Origin: Phycisphaerales bacterium UBA1926
GTDB taxonomy: Bacteria > Planctomycetota > Phycisphaerae > Phycisphaerales > UBA1924
Assembly (NCBI GenBank): GCA_002337215.1
Contig: DDFO01000005.1
Coordinates: 413-24,858, forward strand
DNA: 24,446 nt
Reading direction: 5' to 3'
Below, piece by piece: positions 1 through 9,400 of the stretch (position 1 is the stretch's first letter; the number at the start of each line of letters is the position of its first letter). A program made the position numbers and the translations under genes. Under the pieces are notes generated by a model that was given only the letters and a program-made list of their open reading frames with translations, was not told the DNA's origin and did not search any database.

Positions 1-271
1 GCCGCGTCTTGGTATCCACCGCGACCGCTTTCCACCAGCCGGGCATCGGGCCCGCGTACCACGCCTCCGCCCGGCTCGCGACCCCGCTGAACCCGCCGGC
101 GCTCCCGCCCGCCGCGATGTTGAGCGCGCGCACGAGGCCGAGCGACGAGCCAAGGGCATCGCCGTCCGGCTTGCCGTGGGTAACGACCACCACCGATCGC
201 TTGGGCTTGAGCCACGCCGCGATCTCATCCAGCGTCGTGCTCGACGCCCACTCCGTTGCCGTCTCGGTCAT
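1..271 (-). CDS. DHH-family phosphoesterase, NrnA-like (N-terminal 90 residues, runs off the window)
   Basis: Only the N-terminus is present; the gene continues beyond base 1. Residues about 26-50 carry the first metal-binding motif of DHH phosphoesterases, here THGKPDGDALGS with H32, D36 and D38, in place of the usual H-x-x-PDGDA-x-GS. In this family the motif binds Mn2+ for hydrolysis of short oligoribonucleotides (NrnA) or 3'-phosphoadenosine 5'-phosphate. The ATG overlaps the ribF stop as ATGA (bases 268-271), so translation is probably coupled to ribF. Other bacteria often keep nrnA near ribF, truB and rbfA, which favours the NrnA assignment. The DHHA1 substrate domain lies outside the window, so a related family member such as a RecJ-like protein cannot be excluded. 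Confidence 0.75.
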   Translation of the reverse strand, partial: MTETATEWASSTTLDEIAAWLKPKRSVVVVTHGKPDGDALGSSLGLVRALNIAAGGSAGGFSGVASRAEAWYAGPMPGWWKAVAVDTKTR

Positions 272-1269
272 GCCGTCTCCCTGTCTCCGGCCGAACGCGC
301 CGAAGCCGAACACTCAGACTCCAAACGCTCGGCTGCGCGCGCACAATCCCGCGACAGCTGATCTCTCAGTCGTTCGAGCGACCCGAACCCGATCGGGTCG
401 CGCAGCCGGCTGACGAACCGCAGCGCGATCCCCCAGCCGTACTCGGGGAGTTCCCCGACCGGCGACCACGCGTCGGGCGCGGATCCGTTCCCGAAGCTCG
501 TCGGGAGCCCGAGCAGGTGGGCCTCGACGCGGTGCGCCCCGTCCCCGATCGTGGGGCGTTCGCCGACGTGGACCGCCGCGGGCACCTCCGCGCCGCCTGG
601 CAGGACCGCGATGCAGGCGTAGACCCCGGCGTCCGGCGCGACCTGCTGCGTGCGCACGTTCGCCGTCGGGAAGCCCAGCCCCCGGCCTCGCCGGTCACCC
701 CGGACGACCTCACCCGTGACCTCGTGGAGTCGGCCCAGAACAATCGCCGCGTCGCGGACGCGTCCGTGCGCGAGCAGCCAGCGGGCGATCGAGCTCGAGG
801 CCGTCACGATCGAATCATCGCCCAGCACGACCTCGACTGGCTCGACGACCTCCACTGCGAAGCCCAGGCGGTCGCCGATCATCCTCAGCTCGTCGATGTG
901 TCCGGACCGCCCCTTGCCGAAGTGGAAGTCGGCCCCCTCGACCATCGCCTTGGGCGAGAACGATTCGTGGATGTGCTTGAGGAAGCCGGTGGGCGACATG
1001 CCGAGAAGCCCCGAGTCGGGCTCGAGACGCAGAACCTCGTCGGCCCCGGCGTCCCGCAGGAGGCGGGAACGCTGGGCGAACGTCGTCAGCCGCTCGGGCT
1101 CCGTCCCCGGTCGGAGCACCGACTTGGGGTGCGGGTCGAACGAGAGCGCGACCACCCGGCTTCCCTCGCTGCCGGTGGGCCTTGCAAGGTCGCGGGCGCG
1201 CTCGATGAGCGTCGCGTGCCCCCTGTGCACGCCGTCGAAGTTCCCGATGGTCACCACGGTCCCCGGCAT
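268..1269 (-). CDS. ribF: Bifunctional riboflavin kinase / FAD synthetase
   Basis: This 333-residue protein makes FMN from riboflavin and then FAD, in the cytoplasm. The N-terminal nucleotidyltransferase half begins at once with IGNFDGVHRGH (residues 8-18), the HxGH-type adenylyltransferase motif, followed by SFDPHP. The C-terminal kinase half has ARWLLAHGRV, then GRGLGFPTANV (the flavokinase PTAN motif), GVYACIAV and VGERPTIG, all in the usual order. Length is normal for RibF (about 300-340). The ATG at 1269 is preferred because the nucleotidyltransferase fold starts directly there; the upstream in-frame extension to 1590 is unlike the family and would run into putA. No clear Shine-Dalgarno is visible. 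The gene is divergent from putA and translationally overlaps the downstream phosphoesterase. Confidence 0.95.
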   Translation of the reverse strand: MPGTVVTIGNFDGVHRGHATLIERARDLARPTGSEGSRVVALSFDPHPKSVLRPGTEPERLTTFAQRSRLLRDAGADEVLRLEPDSGLLGMSPTGFLKHIHESFSPKAMVEGADFHFGKGRSGHIDELRMIGDRLGFAVEVVEPVEVVLGDDSIVTASSSIARWLLAHGRVRDAAIVLGRLHEVTGEVVRGDRRGRGLGFPTANVRTQQVAPDAGVYACIAVLPGGAEVPAAVHVGERPTIGDGAHRVEAHLLGLPTSFGNGSAPDAWSPVGELPEYGWGIALRFVSRLRDPIGFGSLERLRDQLSRDCARAAERLESECSASARSAGDRETA

Positions 1270-1344
1270 TGCCGATAGGTTAGGGGCGGCGGGGGGGCGG
1301 CGGTCGGCGCGCAGCCTTCCGCGATGTCTCGACGGCGTACCCCC

Positions 1345-1371
1345 TTGGGTGTATCGTCCCGCATCTAGAAT
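1345..1371 (+). promoter_or_regulatory. Possible sigma-70 promoter for putA
   Basis: TAGAAT at 1366-1371 matches the -10 consensus at five of six positions. A weak -35 candidate, TTGGGT, lies at 1345-1350 with a short 15-bp spacer. It sits in the 178-bp divergent ribF/putA spacer about 76 bp before the putA ATG. The short spacer keeps confidence low. Confidence 0.3.
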
Positions 1372-1447
1372 ATGAGCGACGATTCGGGACGAGTGGTTTT
1401 TCCTTGATCGATCGCTGCCGAGACGGTCTGTCTGCCAGGAGTTCCGC

Positions 1448-4400
1448 ATGCCGCTGTTCACGTCACGCTCGAAGCGGTCGAAGCCGGTCGGTAAAGCCGA
1501 CTTCGCCGTCCCCCCCGCGGTCTCGGGCGAGCTCGAGCCGCGGATCAGCGCGATCGGCGGGGAGATGCTCCGCCATGCGCGCGCGCACAAGGCGGGCCTG
1601 CTATCGGCAAAGTTCTACAGCGACAAGATGATGGACTGGGCGATGAAGGACCAGGAGTTCAAGGTCCAGCTCTTCCGCTTCGTCGATGCCTTTCCGGTGC
1701 TCACAACCCCCGACATGGTGCACGACCATCTGATGGATTACCTGACCCAGCCTGGCGTGAAACTGCCGGCGGGGATGGACGTCGGCCTGAAGATGGGCGG
1801 CATCGCGAAGGGCCTGACGACCAAGACCATCGCGGGGCAGATCACGTCGATGGGCGAGAAGTTCATCGCGGGCACCGACGCCGCCAGCGCGCTGCCCGGC
1901 CTCAAGAAGCTCTGGGACCAGGGCATCGCCTTCAGCGTGGACCTGCTCGGCGAGGCGTGCGTCTCGGACGCGGAGGCGGACTCGTACAAGGACAAGTACC
2001 TCGACCTGGTGACCAATCTCACCGAACGGGTCAGCGGGTGGCAAGAGAAACCCGTCCTCGAGCGCGACCATCTCGGCGTGGTCCCACGGACAAACGTGTC
2101 GATCAAGATCAGCTCGCTGAGCGCCAAGTACGACCCGATCGATCCGGAGGGGGCGATCAAAGACGCTCACAGCCGGCTGATCCCGATCCTCGAAGCGGCG
2201 CGCGAGCGAGGCGTGTTCATCAACATGGACACCGAGCAGGCGGACTTCAAAGACCTCACGCTCGACCTCTGGTTCCGTGCGTGCGAGCAGGTCGACTTTG
2301 ACGCCGGGCTCGCGATGCAGGCGTATTTGAAATCGGGTGTCGAGGACGCCAAGCGGGTCGTCGAGTGGACCAAGCGGACCGGACGCGTGCTGACTGTCCG
2401 TCTGGTGAAGGGTGCGTACTGGGACTACGAGACGATCCACGCCGAGCAGATGGGGTGGCCCTGCCCGGTCTGGCCTGAGAAGTGGATGACCGACCGATGC
2501 TTCGAGCAGATGGCGGAGGTTTTCCTCGATGCCACGCCCATGAAGCCGGGCGAGGGGGGCGTGAAGCTCGCGCTCGGGAGCCACAACGCTCGGTCGATCG
2601 CCGCGACGCTCGCGGCCGCCGAGAAGCGTGATATCCCGCGTGAAGCGGTCGAGTTCCAGATGCTGCACGGCATGGCCGACCAGCTCAAGTTCGCGGCCGC
2701 CGAGATGGGCCTGCGGATCCGCGAGTATGTCCCCGTGGGCGAGATGATCCCGGGGATGGCGTACCTCGTCCGCCGGCTGCTGGAGAACACGAGCAACGAG
2801 AGCTGGCTCAAGGCGAGCGTCCTGGATGAGAAGGACGCGGGGGTGCTGCTCGCGCCGCCTGCGCCCAAGGACGACAACGCGGAGCCCAAGCCCGATCTGC
2901 ATGAGATCGCCGCCGATCGGCACCAGCTCAGCCCGTCCTTCCCGGGGGTGGGCGACGGCAAGGCGTTCGTGAACGAGCCGCTGCGGAACTTCGCCGACCG
3001 GGCGCAGCACAAGGCGTTCGGCGACGCCGTCAAGGAGTGCGTGGTTCCCGACGCGGGGTCGATGGTGGGCGTCGAGATGGCCGACCAGATGGTCGGGACC
3101 GCCAAGGCGGCCTTCCCCGATTGGCGCGATACCGACGCCGTCGAGCGGTGCAACATCATCGTCCGCGCGGCTGGGTTGATACGGCAGCGCCGCGATGAAC
3201 TCTCGGGTGTCATGGTCAAAGAGGCGGGCAAGACCTGGGCCGAGGCGGACGCGGACATCTGCGAGGCGATCGACTTCTGCGAGTACTACGCCCGCTGCGC
3301 CGCGCCGATGTTCAGCCCCCAGCGGCTCGGCCGGTTCATCGGCGAGCTCGACGAGCAGTGGTACCAGCCCAAGGGTGTCGCGGTCGTCATCAGCCCCTGG
3401 AATTTCCCGGCCGCGATCTTCACGGGTATGGTCACCGCGGCACTCTCGTGCGGCAACACCGTGATCGCCAAGCCGGCCGAGCAGACGCCCGGCATCGCGA
3501 AGGTCATCTGCGACATCCTCTGGAGCGCGGGCGTTCCCAGAGAGGTGCTGCACTACTGCCACGCCCGCGGCGAGACGGTGGGCGCTCAGCTCGTCCGCGA
3601 CCCCCGCGTGTGCATGGTGGCGTTCACGGGCTCCAAGGCCGTCGGGCTCGACATCATCGCCGCCTCGGGGCAGACCCGGCCCGGTCAGGACAACGTCAAA
3701 AAGGTCGTCTGCGAGATGGGCGGCAAGAACGCGATCATCATCGATTCGTCGGCCGACCTCGACGAGGCGGTGCTGGGCGTGCGATACTCCGCCTTCGGCT
3801 TCCAGGGCCAGAAGTGCAGCGCGTGCAGCCGGTGCATCGTCGTTGATCCCGAGGGCCCGTCCGGCGACGCGACCCGGCTGTTTATGGAGCGGCTGATCGA
3901 GTCCACGCGTTCGCTGATCGTCGGCGACCCGCGGCACCCCGGGACGGATGTCGGCCCCGTGATCGACGCGGCCGCCAAGCTCGCGATCGAGCAGTACATC
4001 GAACAGGGCAAACGAGAAGCCTCGCTCGAGCTCGAGCTCGAGATCCCCGAGGGGCTCGAAGAAACGACCGGGCGGCACTACGTCGCCCCGCACATCTTCA
4101 GCGGGGTCACGATGAACCACGTGATCGGCAGCGAGGAGATCTTCGGCCCGGTCCTCGGTGTCTTCCACGCCCGCTCGTTCGATGAGGCGCTCGATATCGT
4201 CAACGCGAGCCCCTACAAGCTCACGGGGGGCGTGTTCACCCGCAAGCCCGAGCACATCGCGCGGGCCAAGCGCGAGATCCGGGTGGGCAACCTCTACATC
4301 AACCAGAAGTGCACGGGCGCGGTCGTCGCCCGCCAGCCGTTCGGCGGGGCCGGCATGTCCGGCATCGGCACCAAGGCGGGCGGCAAGGACTATCTCACCC

Positions 4401-4465
4401 ACTTCACCGATCCGAGAGCGTGCTGCGAGAACACGCTGCGGAGCGGGTTCGCACCCGAACTCTGA
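1448..4465 (+). CDS. putA: Bifunctional proline dehydrogenase / L-glutamate-gamma-semialdehyde dehydrogenase
   Basis: This 1005-residue enzyme oxidises proline to glutamate in two steps (FAD-linked proline dehydrogenase, then NAD-linked P5C dehydrogenase). The PRODH half (about 90-460) shows RLVKGAYWDYE, LGSHNARS, QMLHGMAD and REYVPVGEMIPGMAYLVRR, which are hallmark flavin and substrate motifs. The aldehyde dehydrogenase half (about 530-990) shows ISPWNFPAAIFTG, FTGSKAVG, CEMGGKN with the likely general base Glu756, and GQKCSACSR with the catalytic Cys790. AGGAG at 1437-1441, 6 nt before the ATG, supports the start. There is no N-terminal ribbon-helix-helix DNA-binding domain, so this is a short PutA that cannot repress its own gene as the E. 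coli trifunctional protein does. No obvious transcription terminator follows; a 6-bp stem at 4487-4501 lacks a T-tract. Confidence 0.97.
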   Translation: MPLFTSRSKRSKPVGKADFAVPPAVSGELEPRISAIGGEMLRHARAHKAGLLSAKFYSDKMMDWAMKDQEFKVQLFRFVDAFPVLTTPDMVHDHLMDYLTQPGVKLPAGMDVGLKMGGIAKGLTTKTIAGQITSMGEKFIAGTDAASALPGLKKLWDQGIAFSVDLLGEACVSDAEADSYKDKYLDLVTNLTERVSGWQEKPVLERDHLGVVPRTNVSIKISSLSAKYDPIDPEGAIKDAHSRLIPILEAARERGVFINMDTEQADFKDLTLDLWFRACEQVDFDAGLAMQAYLKSGVEDAKRVVEWTKRTGRVLTVRLVKGAYWDYETIHAEQMGWPCPVWPEKWMTDRCFEQMAEVFLDATPMKPGEGGVKLALGSHNARSIAATLAAAEKRDIPREAVEFQMLHGMADQLKFAAAEMGLRIREYVPVGEMIPGMAYLVRRLLENTSNESWLKASVLDEKDAGVLLAPPAPKDDNAEPKPDLHEIAADRHQLSPSFPGVGDGKAFVNEPLRNFADRAQHKAFGDAVKECVVPDAGSMVGVEMADQMVGTAKAAFPDWRDTDAVERCNIIVRAAGLIRQRRDELSGVMVKEAGKTWAEADADICEAIDFCEYYARCAAPMFSPQRLGRFIGELDEQWYQPKGVAVVISPWNFPAAIFTGMVTAALSCGNTVIAKPAEQTPGIAKVICDILWSAGVPREVLHYCHARGETVGAQLVRDPRVCMVAFTGSKAVGLDIIAASGQTRPGQDNVKKVVCEMGGKNAIIIDSSADLDEAVLGVRYSAFGFQGQKCSACSRCIVVDPEGPSGDATRLFMERLIESTRSLIVGDPRHPGTDVGPVIDAAAKLAIEQYIEQGKREASLELELEIPEGLEETTGRHYVAPHIFSGVTMNHVIGSEEIFGPVLGVFHARSFDEALDIVNASPYKLTGGVFTRKPEHIARAKREIRVGNLYINQKCTGAVVARQPFGGAGMSGIGTKAGGKDYLTHFTDPRACCENTLRSGFAPEL

Positions 4466-4616
4466 ACAACGAGCCGATCGGGGCCGGGCCGACGCTCGGC
4501 CGACGTACTGGCGTCGCGCGGGCGTGGCCTGAAAGAGACTCGGCTGCGATGGACCCGAAGGGCTCCGACCGAGGTGAGGGCGGTCCGCTTTCCCCTTGGC
4601 GTCTGCGAATCCAATG

Positions 4617-4640
4617 AAAAACCCCGCCTGATCGGCGGGG
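4617..4640 (-). terminator. Rho-independent terminator of the 4670-6328 gene
   Basis: CCCCGCC (4622-4628) pairs with GGCGGGG (4634-4640) around a 5-nt loop. Read on the minus strand the stem is followed by five T (4617-4621). It lies 30 bp past the stop of the secreted pseudo-astacin gene. On the plus strand no T-tract follows, so it probably does not end putA transcription. Confidence 0.8.
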
Positions 4641-4669
4641 CAGGGGTCGAAACCGATTGTTGGGTGCGA

Positions 4670-6328
4670 TCAGCCGGGCGGGCTGATGCTGCCGCCGGGA
4701 CGGAACCCGGGGCCCGGGAGCCCGAAGTCGTTGCAGAAGCCCGGCGTGAAGACGCCGATGCCGTTGTCCTCGTCGCCCAGAGAGAACGCCTGGAGGTCGA
4801 GGATGTCGATCACGCCGAAGGGCGGGACGAGATCCGCGGACGGATCGCTCGCTTCCCAGAGGGCGACGAACGCCTGGATATCGCTGGCGCTCTGGACGCC
4901 GTCGTTGTTCACGTCGTGCGGGCAGTTCTGGTTCAGCCCGTAATACCAACGGAATTCAACCGAGTACATCTGGGAGATCGCGGCGAGATCGCAATCGCTG
5001 AAGAAGACGGACGGCGGCTGCGATGCCATCCGGTCGTCAGCGCCGAACGGAGTCGTATCAACGTTCCCGTCTTCATCAAGATCGATGTAGCGGAACGGAT
5101 CGTTGATGATGTAGGCCGCGGACCCGCCGAGAGCGAAGGGACGGAGCAGCATGATCGAATCGAGGTCGAAGCCGCAGCCGGGGGTGTCCTCCGCGGTGCT
5201 CAGCACCGCGAGGTCGTCGAAGAGTAGCGGTCCACCGGCGATGCCGATGGCAGGGTCGGGCGACACGAGCCTCGTTACACCCGGGCCGTCGTTGCCGTCG
5301 AGCGACGCGATCGGGAGCGGGAAGTTCTGAGGCGGAAGATTCTGAGGCTGCACCGTAATGAACGAATCGCGGTCCGGGTGGCGCTGCTCCCAGTCGAGTC
5401 CGAGCACGAAGCCGAGCGACCGCACGATCGAGGGGAAGTTGCTCCAGCTCTCGTGCGTCAGGTTGGTCGGCTCGATATCAGGATCAGAAGTGTTGGGCCG
5501 GCCGATCCGGCTGACCACGTTGGGGGCCCGCGGGGCGTCGCCAAAATCGGCGTCGCTCACGCTGGTGAAGAGCAGGAAACCGTTCTCCGGGTCCGTCTGC
5601 GGGTTGAACCCAATGAACTGCACCGGGGCGAACTGCTCGATGATAAGCATGGTTGCCAGCGAACTCGCGATCCCCGCGATCGCGTTGAGCTCTTCTTCGC
5701 TCGGATCGGCCGATACCCACGCCGCGATCATGTCATCGTCGAAGGAGTACGGGATCTGAGCGACAAACCGTCCGTCGAGTTCGATGGTCGGCCAGAGCTG
5801 GTTGACGCTGTGCGCCGTGTTGTCGGGCTGATCGCCTGTGGAGGTCGGGCCGCCCGCATCGAAGCTCTGTGCCCCGCCCTTGATGCCGCGGAGACCAGAA
5901 CCGCCGTTCCTGCGGACCATCTTCTTGCGACCGTTGCCGCCGGCATCACCGATCACGACGCCCGGCTGGGGGAGCCCGGCGTTCGCGGCGTAGTACGCGG
6001 CGGCCTCGGCCCGGAAGTTCTCGAGCCAGTCGTTGGGGTCGCCCGCGAGGATGGGCTGGATGTTGGTCGGGCCGGGACCGACCCAGACCGCCATCTGCGC
6101 GATCGTTTCGCGGTCCGCGTAGATATCGAGGTTCTCGGCGATGGTGTCGTCGGAGATAAACCGGTTAAAGTTCGCGGTGCCCAGGACGACGGCGTCTGAC
6201 TCGCCGTTCGAGAGCTGCGAGCCCTGGCCGTCGATCACGACGATCCCGGGGTTGGCGGCCGCAGCGCACGCGCCGGCCGCGAGCGTCAGCATCGTGGGGA
6301 TCTTCAGATGCGATGTCTTGCTCTTCAT
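4670..6328 (-). CDS. Secreted astacin-like protein with degenerate active site and C-terminal dockerin-like repeat
   Basis: This 552-residue protein starts at ATG 6328, where AGGA sits 7 nt upstream and a signal peptide follows (MKSKTSHLK, then an Ala/Leu-rich core to about residue 26). Residues about 178-456 follow the astacin (M12A) layout: NQLWP, QIPYSF, a helix, VQFIGF, FTS, SRIGR, then the active-site region at 303-321, the Met-turn at 391-395 and a closing DLAAISQMY. At the active site the family pattern HExxHxxGFxHE reads RSLGFVLGLDWE: the three His become R303, F307 and W313 and the catalytic Glu becomes S304. The flanking HPDRD and the Met-turn SIM are kept, but the Met-turn Tyr is L395. 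Residues 469-515 are a dockerin-like pair (DVNNDG, then a weak second repeat). Probably a non-catalytic exported or surface protein. The same family of changes occurs in the neighbouring gene. Confidence 0.75.
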   Translation of the reverse strand: MKSKTSHLKIPTMLTLAAGACAAAANPGIVVIDGQGSQLSNGESDAVVLGTANFNRFISDDTIAENLDIYADRETIAQMAVWVGPGPTNIQPILAGDPNDWLENFRAEAAAYYAANAGLPQPGVVIGDAGGNGRKKMVRRNGGSGLRGIKGGAQSFDAGGPTSTGDQPDNTAHSVNQLWPTIELDGRFVAQIPYSFDDDMIAAWVSADPSEEELNAIAGIASSLATMLIIEQFAPVQFIGFNPQTDPENGFLLFTSVSDADFGDAPRAPNVVSRIGRPNTSDPDIEPTNLTHESWSNFPSIVRSLGFVLGLDWEQRHPDRDSFITVQPQNLPPQNFPLPIASLDGNDGPGVTRLVSPDPAIGIAGGPLLFDDLAVLSTAEDTPGCGFDLDSIMLLRPFALGGSAAYIINDPFRYIDLDEDGNVDTTPFGADDRMASQPPSVFFSDCDLAAISQMYSVEFRWYYGLNQNCPHDVNNDGVQSASDIQAFVALWEASDPSADLVPPFGVIDILDLQAFSLGDEDNGIGVFTPGFCNDFGLPGPGFRPGGSISPPG

Positions 6329-6433
6329 GGATCGGTCCTGTCTGAAACTCGGCCGGCGTGCGGGCCGGCGGGTTATCCCCACGAGGGGAGCGGTTGCTGA
6401 ATCAGCCCGCGGGATCCGCGGGGGAAAGCGCCA

Positions 6434-6451
6434 GGCCCGTTCTCACGGGCC
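6434..6451 (-). terminator. Stem-loop after the larger pseudo-astacin gene (weak terminator)
   Basis: GGCCCGT (6434-6440) and ACGGGCC (6445-6451) form a perfect 7-bp stem with a 4-nt loop in the 141-bp gap between the two secreted-protein genes. On the minus strand it is followed by a broken T-tract (CTTTCC) about 5 nt later. It could be an attenuating terminator or an mRNA-stabilising hairpin between cotranscribed genes. Confidence 0.4.
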
Positions 6452-6469
6452 GGGCGTGGTTCGGAACGA

Positions 6470-9400
6470 TCACCCGGGGGTGATGTCGGTCAGGTTGTTG
6501 AGCCCGAAGTTGTTGTCGGGATCGTTGATGCAGCGGAACGAGTTCTGCACGTCGTTGAAGAACGCGAGCAGGTCGAAGATATCCAGCACGCCCTCGGGGG
6601 CGGCAAAGTCGGCACGCATGTCGCCCGCGTTGAACAGATCGAGGAAGAGTGCCACGTCGACGGCGCTGATAATCCCGTCACCGTTCACGTCCGCCCGGCA
6701 GGGGTCCGGGGCCGGGCCCGAACCGTCAGGGAAGACCGGGATGCCGTAGAGGTTGCTCAGGCCGATGCGGTCGCCGAGGCTGAGCCCGCCGGCCTGACCG
6801 ATCTGATCGGCAAATTCCTCGAAACCTTCGCGGACCTGGATCGTCTCGAACCCCGGATCAAGCGTCCGGGCCGAGAAGAACGGGCCGCCGTGCGTGGCCG
6901 AGCGGAAGTCATAGGGGTTCTGAACCCGGATCCTGTCGATCGCGATCTCGATGGCGCGGGCCGGGTCGGTGTTCTGGGCGATGAACCGGACCTGGAAGGT
7001 CGGCAGACCGGTCTGGCTATCCGCCAACGTCTCACCGATCAGAACCTCGGCGAGCTGCCACTCGTCCGACTGGCTCGTCAGCGTCGTGAGCTCTTCCCAG
7101 GTCGCGCCGCTGTCGGCGGATGTCTGGACGATGAGTCCGTCGCCGTCCTGGATCGGGTCACCGCTCTCGCTGTTGATCCAGTAGGCGAAGCGGACGGACG
7201 CGTCCTGGGGGCCGTAGATGTTCGGCGAGGTGAAGACCGCCGTGCCCTGGATCTGCGTATCGGGGAAGCTCCCCGTCACGAGGGCGATCGCGGAGAGGTC
7301 GTCGTCGTCCACCGCGTAGTCCGCGGTCGGCGCTGCGCCGTCGTTGGCGTTCATGGTCGGATCGAGGAACGACCAGCCGCCCGCCGTTGCGCCGGAGTTG
7401 TCCAGCGTCCAGTTGCCCGGCGCGTGCGGCGTGAGCCCCACCGCGGGAACGGTCTCGGTCGTCGTATCGAAGTTCTCGATGAAGTTCGCGTACTTGTCCG
7501 AACCCGCCGGGACGATGTCGAGCCCGCCGTTGTTCGAGTCGATGTTCTCCTCGAGCACGCGGATGAATTCCTCGCGGTCGGGCCGCGTGTGCTCGTCGGC
7601 GAGGCTCAGCTGCCCCATGAGCGTGTACACGATGAACCCGACGTCCTGGGTGTCGAAGAGGTTCTGGGTGAGCCCGACGAGCCCGCACGGGATCGCGTCG
7701 AACGGGAAGGGGTTGAGCGACGCGGTTGTCCCACCCGGGAACACGCTGTCGGCGATCCCGTCGGCGTTGGTATCGATCGCGAGGTCGTTGAAGATGTCGA
7801 TGACCGAAGCGTCGCCGTCACCGTTCGTGTCGAGCATGTTGTCGAGCGTGCCGTCGAAGTTCATGTCCATGAGGAAGTTCGGGAGCGGGCCGACCGTGTA
7901 CGGGACGCCCTGGCCGCTCTGCAGACCCCGGACCACGAAGCCAGGGCCGAAGACATCCGCCGAGCTGATGGCCGTGTCGAGGTTGTTGTCGAGCACGCTC
8001 CGCGAGGCGTCGCTCAGCGGGACGATGTTGCCGGCGCCGAGTGAGCTGAAGATCACCTGGTCGGGCAGGCCGTCCCCGTTGCTGTCGGGCGTATCGGGGA
8101 ACCCGTCGCCGTCGAGATCGGTGAAGATGTAATCGATCGAGGGCGCGCCAAGCGGGGGTGGGTTCCGGGTCGTGCCGGTTTCGCTCGTGGCGTTGACACC
8201 GTTCTCGCCGTCCGCCGGGTTGCTGCCCTTGAGAATCAGCAACCAGGGGTAGTCATCCTCGGGGAACCAGGGCACCTCAGTGACCGCGGGCTGCGCCCCG
8301 CTCGGGATGCCTCCCGGATCGACCGCGAGCGTCGGAGGGGCGTTATCAAGCGTCCAGCCGACCGCGTTCAGCGGGTAGCTGATGCCCGGGCCGAGGCTCT
8401 GGAGGAACGGCGCGTTGACCGGCGAGAAACCGCCCCAGTCCGGCCGCTCGATGAACACGATGTTCGTCACGCTCTCGATCACCCGCATCGCGGTGAGCAC
8501 GAGTTGGCGTTCTTCTTCCTCAAGCACCTGGTTGCTGTCGAACGTCTCCTCGAACGCGTCCGGATCGGTCGAGTCGAAGTACAGCGACTGGGCGAGCCGC
8601 CACGCGGCCTCCGCGTCGGGGTGCAGGAAGATCGGACGGGCATCACCCCAGCGCGTCCCACCAAGACCGGTCGCCTGCAGGAACGGGAAGAGCTCCTCGT
8701 CGAAGTCGTTCGGGTCCGGCGGGGGGATCACGCTCCGGTTCACAAACTGCGGGTTTGCGGGCCAGGTGTCCGCGATCCCGTCGGTCTCGTCCGCGAGGTC
8801 CGCGAAGTCGATCACATCGTCTTCGTTGTCGTCGTTGGTCCGCAGGCCGACCTGGTTGAGGTTGTCCTCGCCGTCGTCCCATTCGATGTCGGTCATGCTC
8901 TCTTCGAGGAACTGGTAGTAGACCACCACCGGGCGGGCGGGCAACGGGTCGAAGACCTCGCCGTCGCCGTCGAAGTCAACCGTGTTCGAAGGCAACGCGA
9001 GCGGGGGCCAGATGCCGCCACCGTCCGCGCCCTCGACCGCGTCGGCGAACGCAAGGTTGCTGAAATCGGCGTAGCCGCCGAAGAGAGAGCGGAGGTAGAG
9101 GCGCGAGTACCGCATGCTCTTCTCGCGGCGGAGGCGGTGCGTATCCATCGAACGCCAGCCCTCACCGATGCCCGGAACGCCCGGCGGGTTGCGCCATTCG
9201 CCGGGCCCGAGGAGTCCGCGGTCGATCTCGGCCGAGTCGTCCGCGCCGTCGAAGACCACGACGCCGCCGCCCGTGCCGTTGTTGCTTCCGGGACGCCCGA
9301 GGTTCTTTTCTTCTTCGAGCAGCTGCCGGGCACGCTCGGCGACGATGCGGAGCAGTTCGACCTCGTTCAGATCCTTGAGCTGGGGCTGCACCGTCGGGAG

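Noticed and set aside
1601..4402. 933-codon open frame antisense to putA
   Set aside because: It is the complement of a clear PutA, has no recognisable motif and reflects the low stop-codon density of GC-rich DNA.
4487..4501. GGCCGA/TCGGCC stem as the putA terminator
   Set aside because: The loop is 3 nt and no T-rich tract follows on the plus strand.
5366..5422. Frameshift or sequencing error as the cause of the lost astacin motif
   Set aside because: The reading frame is kept on both sides, flanking astacin residues stay aligned, and the neighbouring protein shows the same kind of loss with different residues.
6352..6372. GCCGGC repeats between the two secreted genes as a terminator
   Set aside because: GCCGGC is a self-complementary 6-mer expected often in this GC-rich DNA, and no T-tract follows.
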